Shown here: positions 14,577-14,687 of the stretch, piece after piece
Layout of the letters: each line of letters opens with the position of its first letter
Position numbering within the stretch: the first letter of the stretch is position 1
DNA from: Blautia sp.
Lineage (GTDB): Bacteria; Bacillota; Clostridia; Lachnospirales; Lachnospiraceae
Assembly (NCBI GenBank): GCA_017515945.1
Contig: JAFWDX010000247.1
Location: 1-14,687 of the forward strand
DNA length: 14,687 nucleotides
Reading direction: 5' to 3'
The notes under the pieces: model-generated
Told to the model about the DNA's origin: nothing
What the model saw: the letters and a program-made list of their open reading frames with translations, nothing else
The model's database searches: none
Position numbers and translations under genes: made by a program

Positions 14577-14687
14577 GGGGTCAGGCCCCGGGAACAAAGC
14601 GAAAACAAAAGGTGAACAAATCATGAACCATACAGGTTCATGGTTTGTTCACCTTTTGTTTTCGCTTTGTTCCCGGGGCCTGACCCC
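14577..14687. repeat. 111-bp near-perfect inverted repeat (REP/MITE-like)
   Basis: Two 53-base arms (14577-14629 and 14635-14687) surround the 5-base loop ATACA. They pair at 52 of 53 positions; the single exception (14621 against 14643) is a U-G pair in RNA. Each arm end, GGGGTCAGGCCCC, is itself a small hairpin. The right arm stops exactly at the window edge, so the element may be longer. Confidence 0.9.
14611..14662. terminator. Terminator nested in the 111-bp repeat, T-tracts on both strands
   Basis: Within the large hairpin, a 19-bp inner stem (14611-14629 with 14635-14653, GGTGAACAAA... with ...TTTGTTCACC) is followed by TTTTGTTTT at 14654-14662. The mirror-image A-tract precedes the stem, so the opposite strand also reads stem then T-tract. 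It could act as a Rho-independent terminator in both directions, ending the protease transcript. Confidence 0.6.

Noticed and set aside
14577..14687. Terminal inverted repeat of an insertion sequence
   Set aside because: No transposase gene lies between or beside the arms, and the loop is only 5 bases; it is a hairpin element rather than an IS end pair.

Overview
The window looks like chromosomal DNA from a Gram-positive anaerobe of the Clostridia, most likely a Lachnospiraceae-type gut bacterium. I infer this from the gene families: an M32 carboxypeptidase, MalQ, a DUF4250-type small protein, cofactor-independent phosphoglycerate mutase, a CarD-like regulator, a membrane-anchored GDPD and a secreted papain-like protease with lectin-like, Ig-like and FN3 domains. 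Strong AGGAGG-type ribosome binding sites and TTGNNN-N17-TATAAT promoters agree. No rRNA, tRNA, CRISPR array, prophage or transposase gene was seen.

Layout. Positions 9-3704 (+): M32 carboxypeptidase, 4-alpha-glucanotransferase with a repeat-bearing insertion, and a 59-residue DUF4250-like protein. A 58-bp palindrome overlaps the stop codon of the last. Positions 3767-7007 (+): a clear promoter drives gpmI, then a four-helix membrane protein of unknown function, then a histidine-phosphatase-fold protein; the close spacing suggests one operon. A bidirectional terminator follows. Positions 7232-9878 (-): a CarD-family regulator gene lies downstream of a membrane GDPD gene, separated by a strong Rho-independent terminator. 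Positions 10085-14538 (+): a good promoter drives a NUDIX ADP-ribose pyrophosphatase-like gene, a HisC-like aminotransferase, and a secreted C1-family cysteine protease whose start overlaps the aminotransferase stop. The window ends in a 111-bp, almost perfect hairpin.

Most protein-coding content is ordinary housekeeping and carbohydrate or energy metabolism: glycolysis, maltodextrin use, peptide and phosphodiester scavenging, and nucleotide-sugar clean-up. The unusual content is in the gaps. A 16-bp palindrome of the form GTRACTG-AN-CAGTYRC recurs at four gene junctions, and in two of them it contains the TGA stop of the upstream gene. A second family of hairpins with a CAGG tip recurs at four places, two of them built into much larger inverted repeats (58 bp and 111 bp). 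These look like REP- or MITE-like dispersed elements; no RAYT or other transposase gene is in the window. The other notable oddity is a roughly 100-residue low-complexity insertion in MalQ carrying three in-frame 33-bp tandem repeats. I did not find convincing evidence of a new defence or biosynthetic system.
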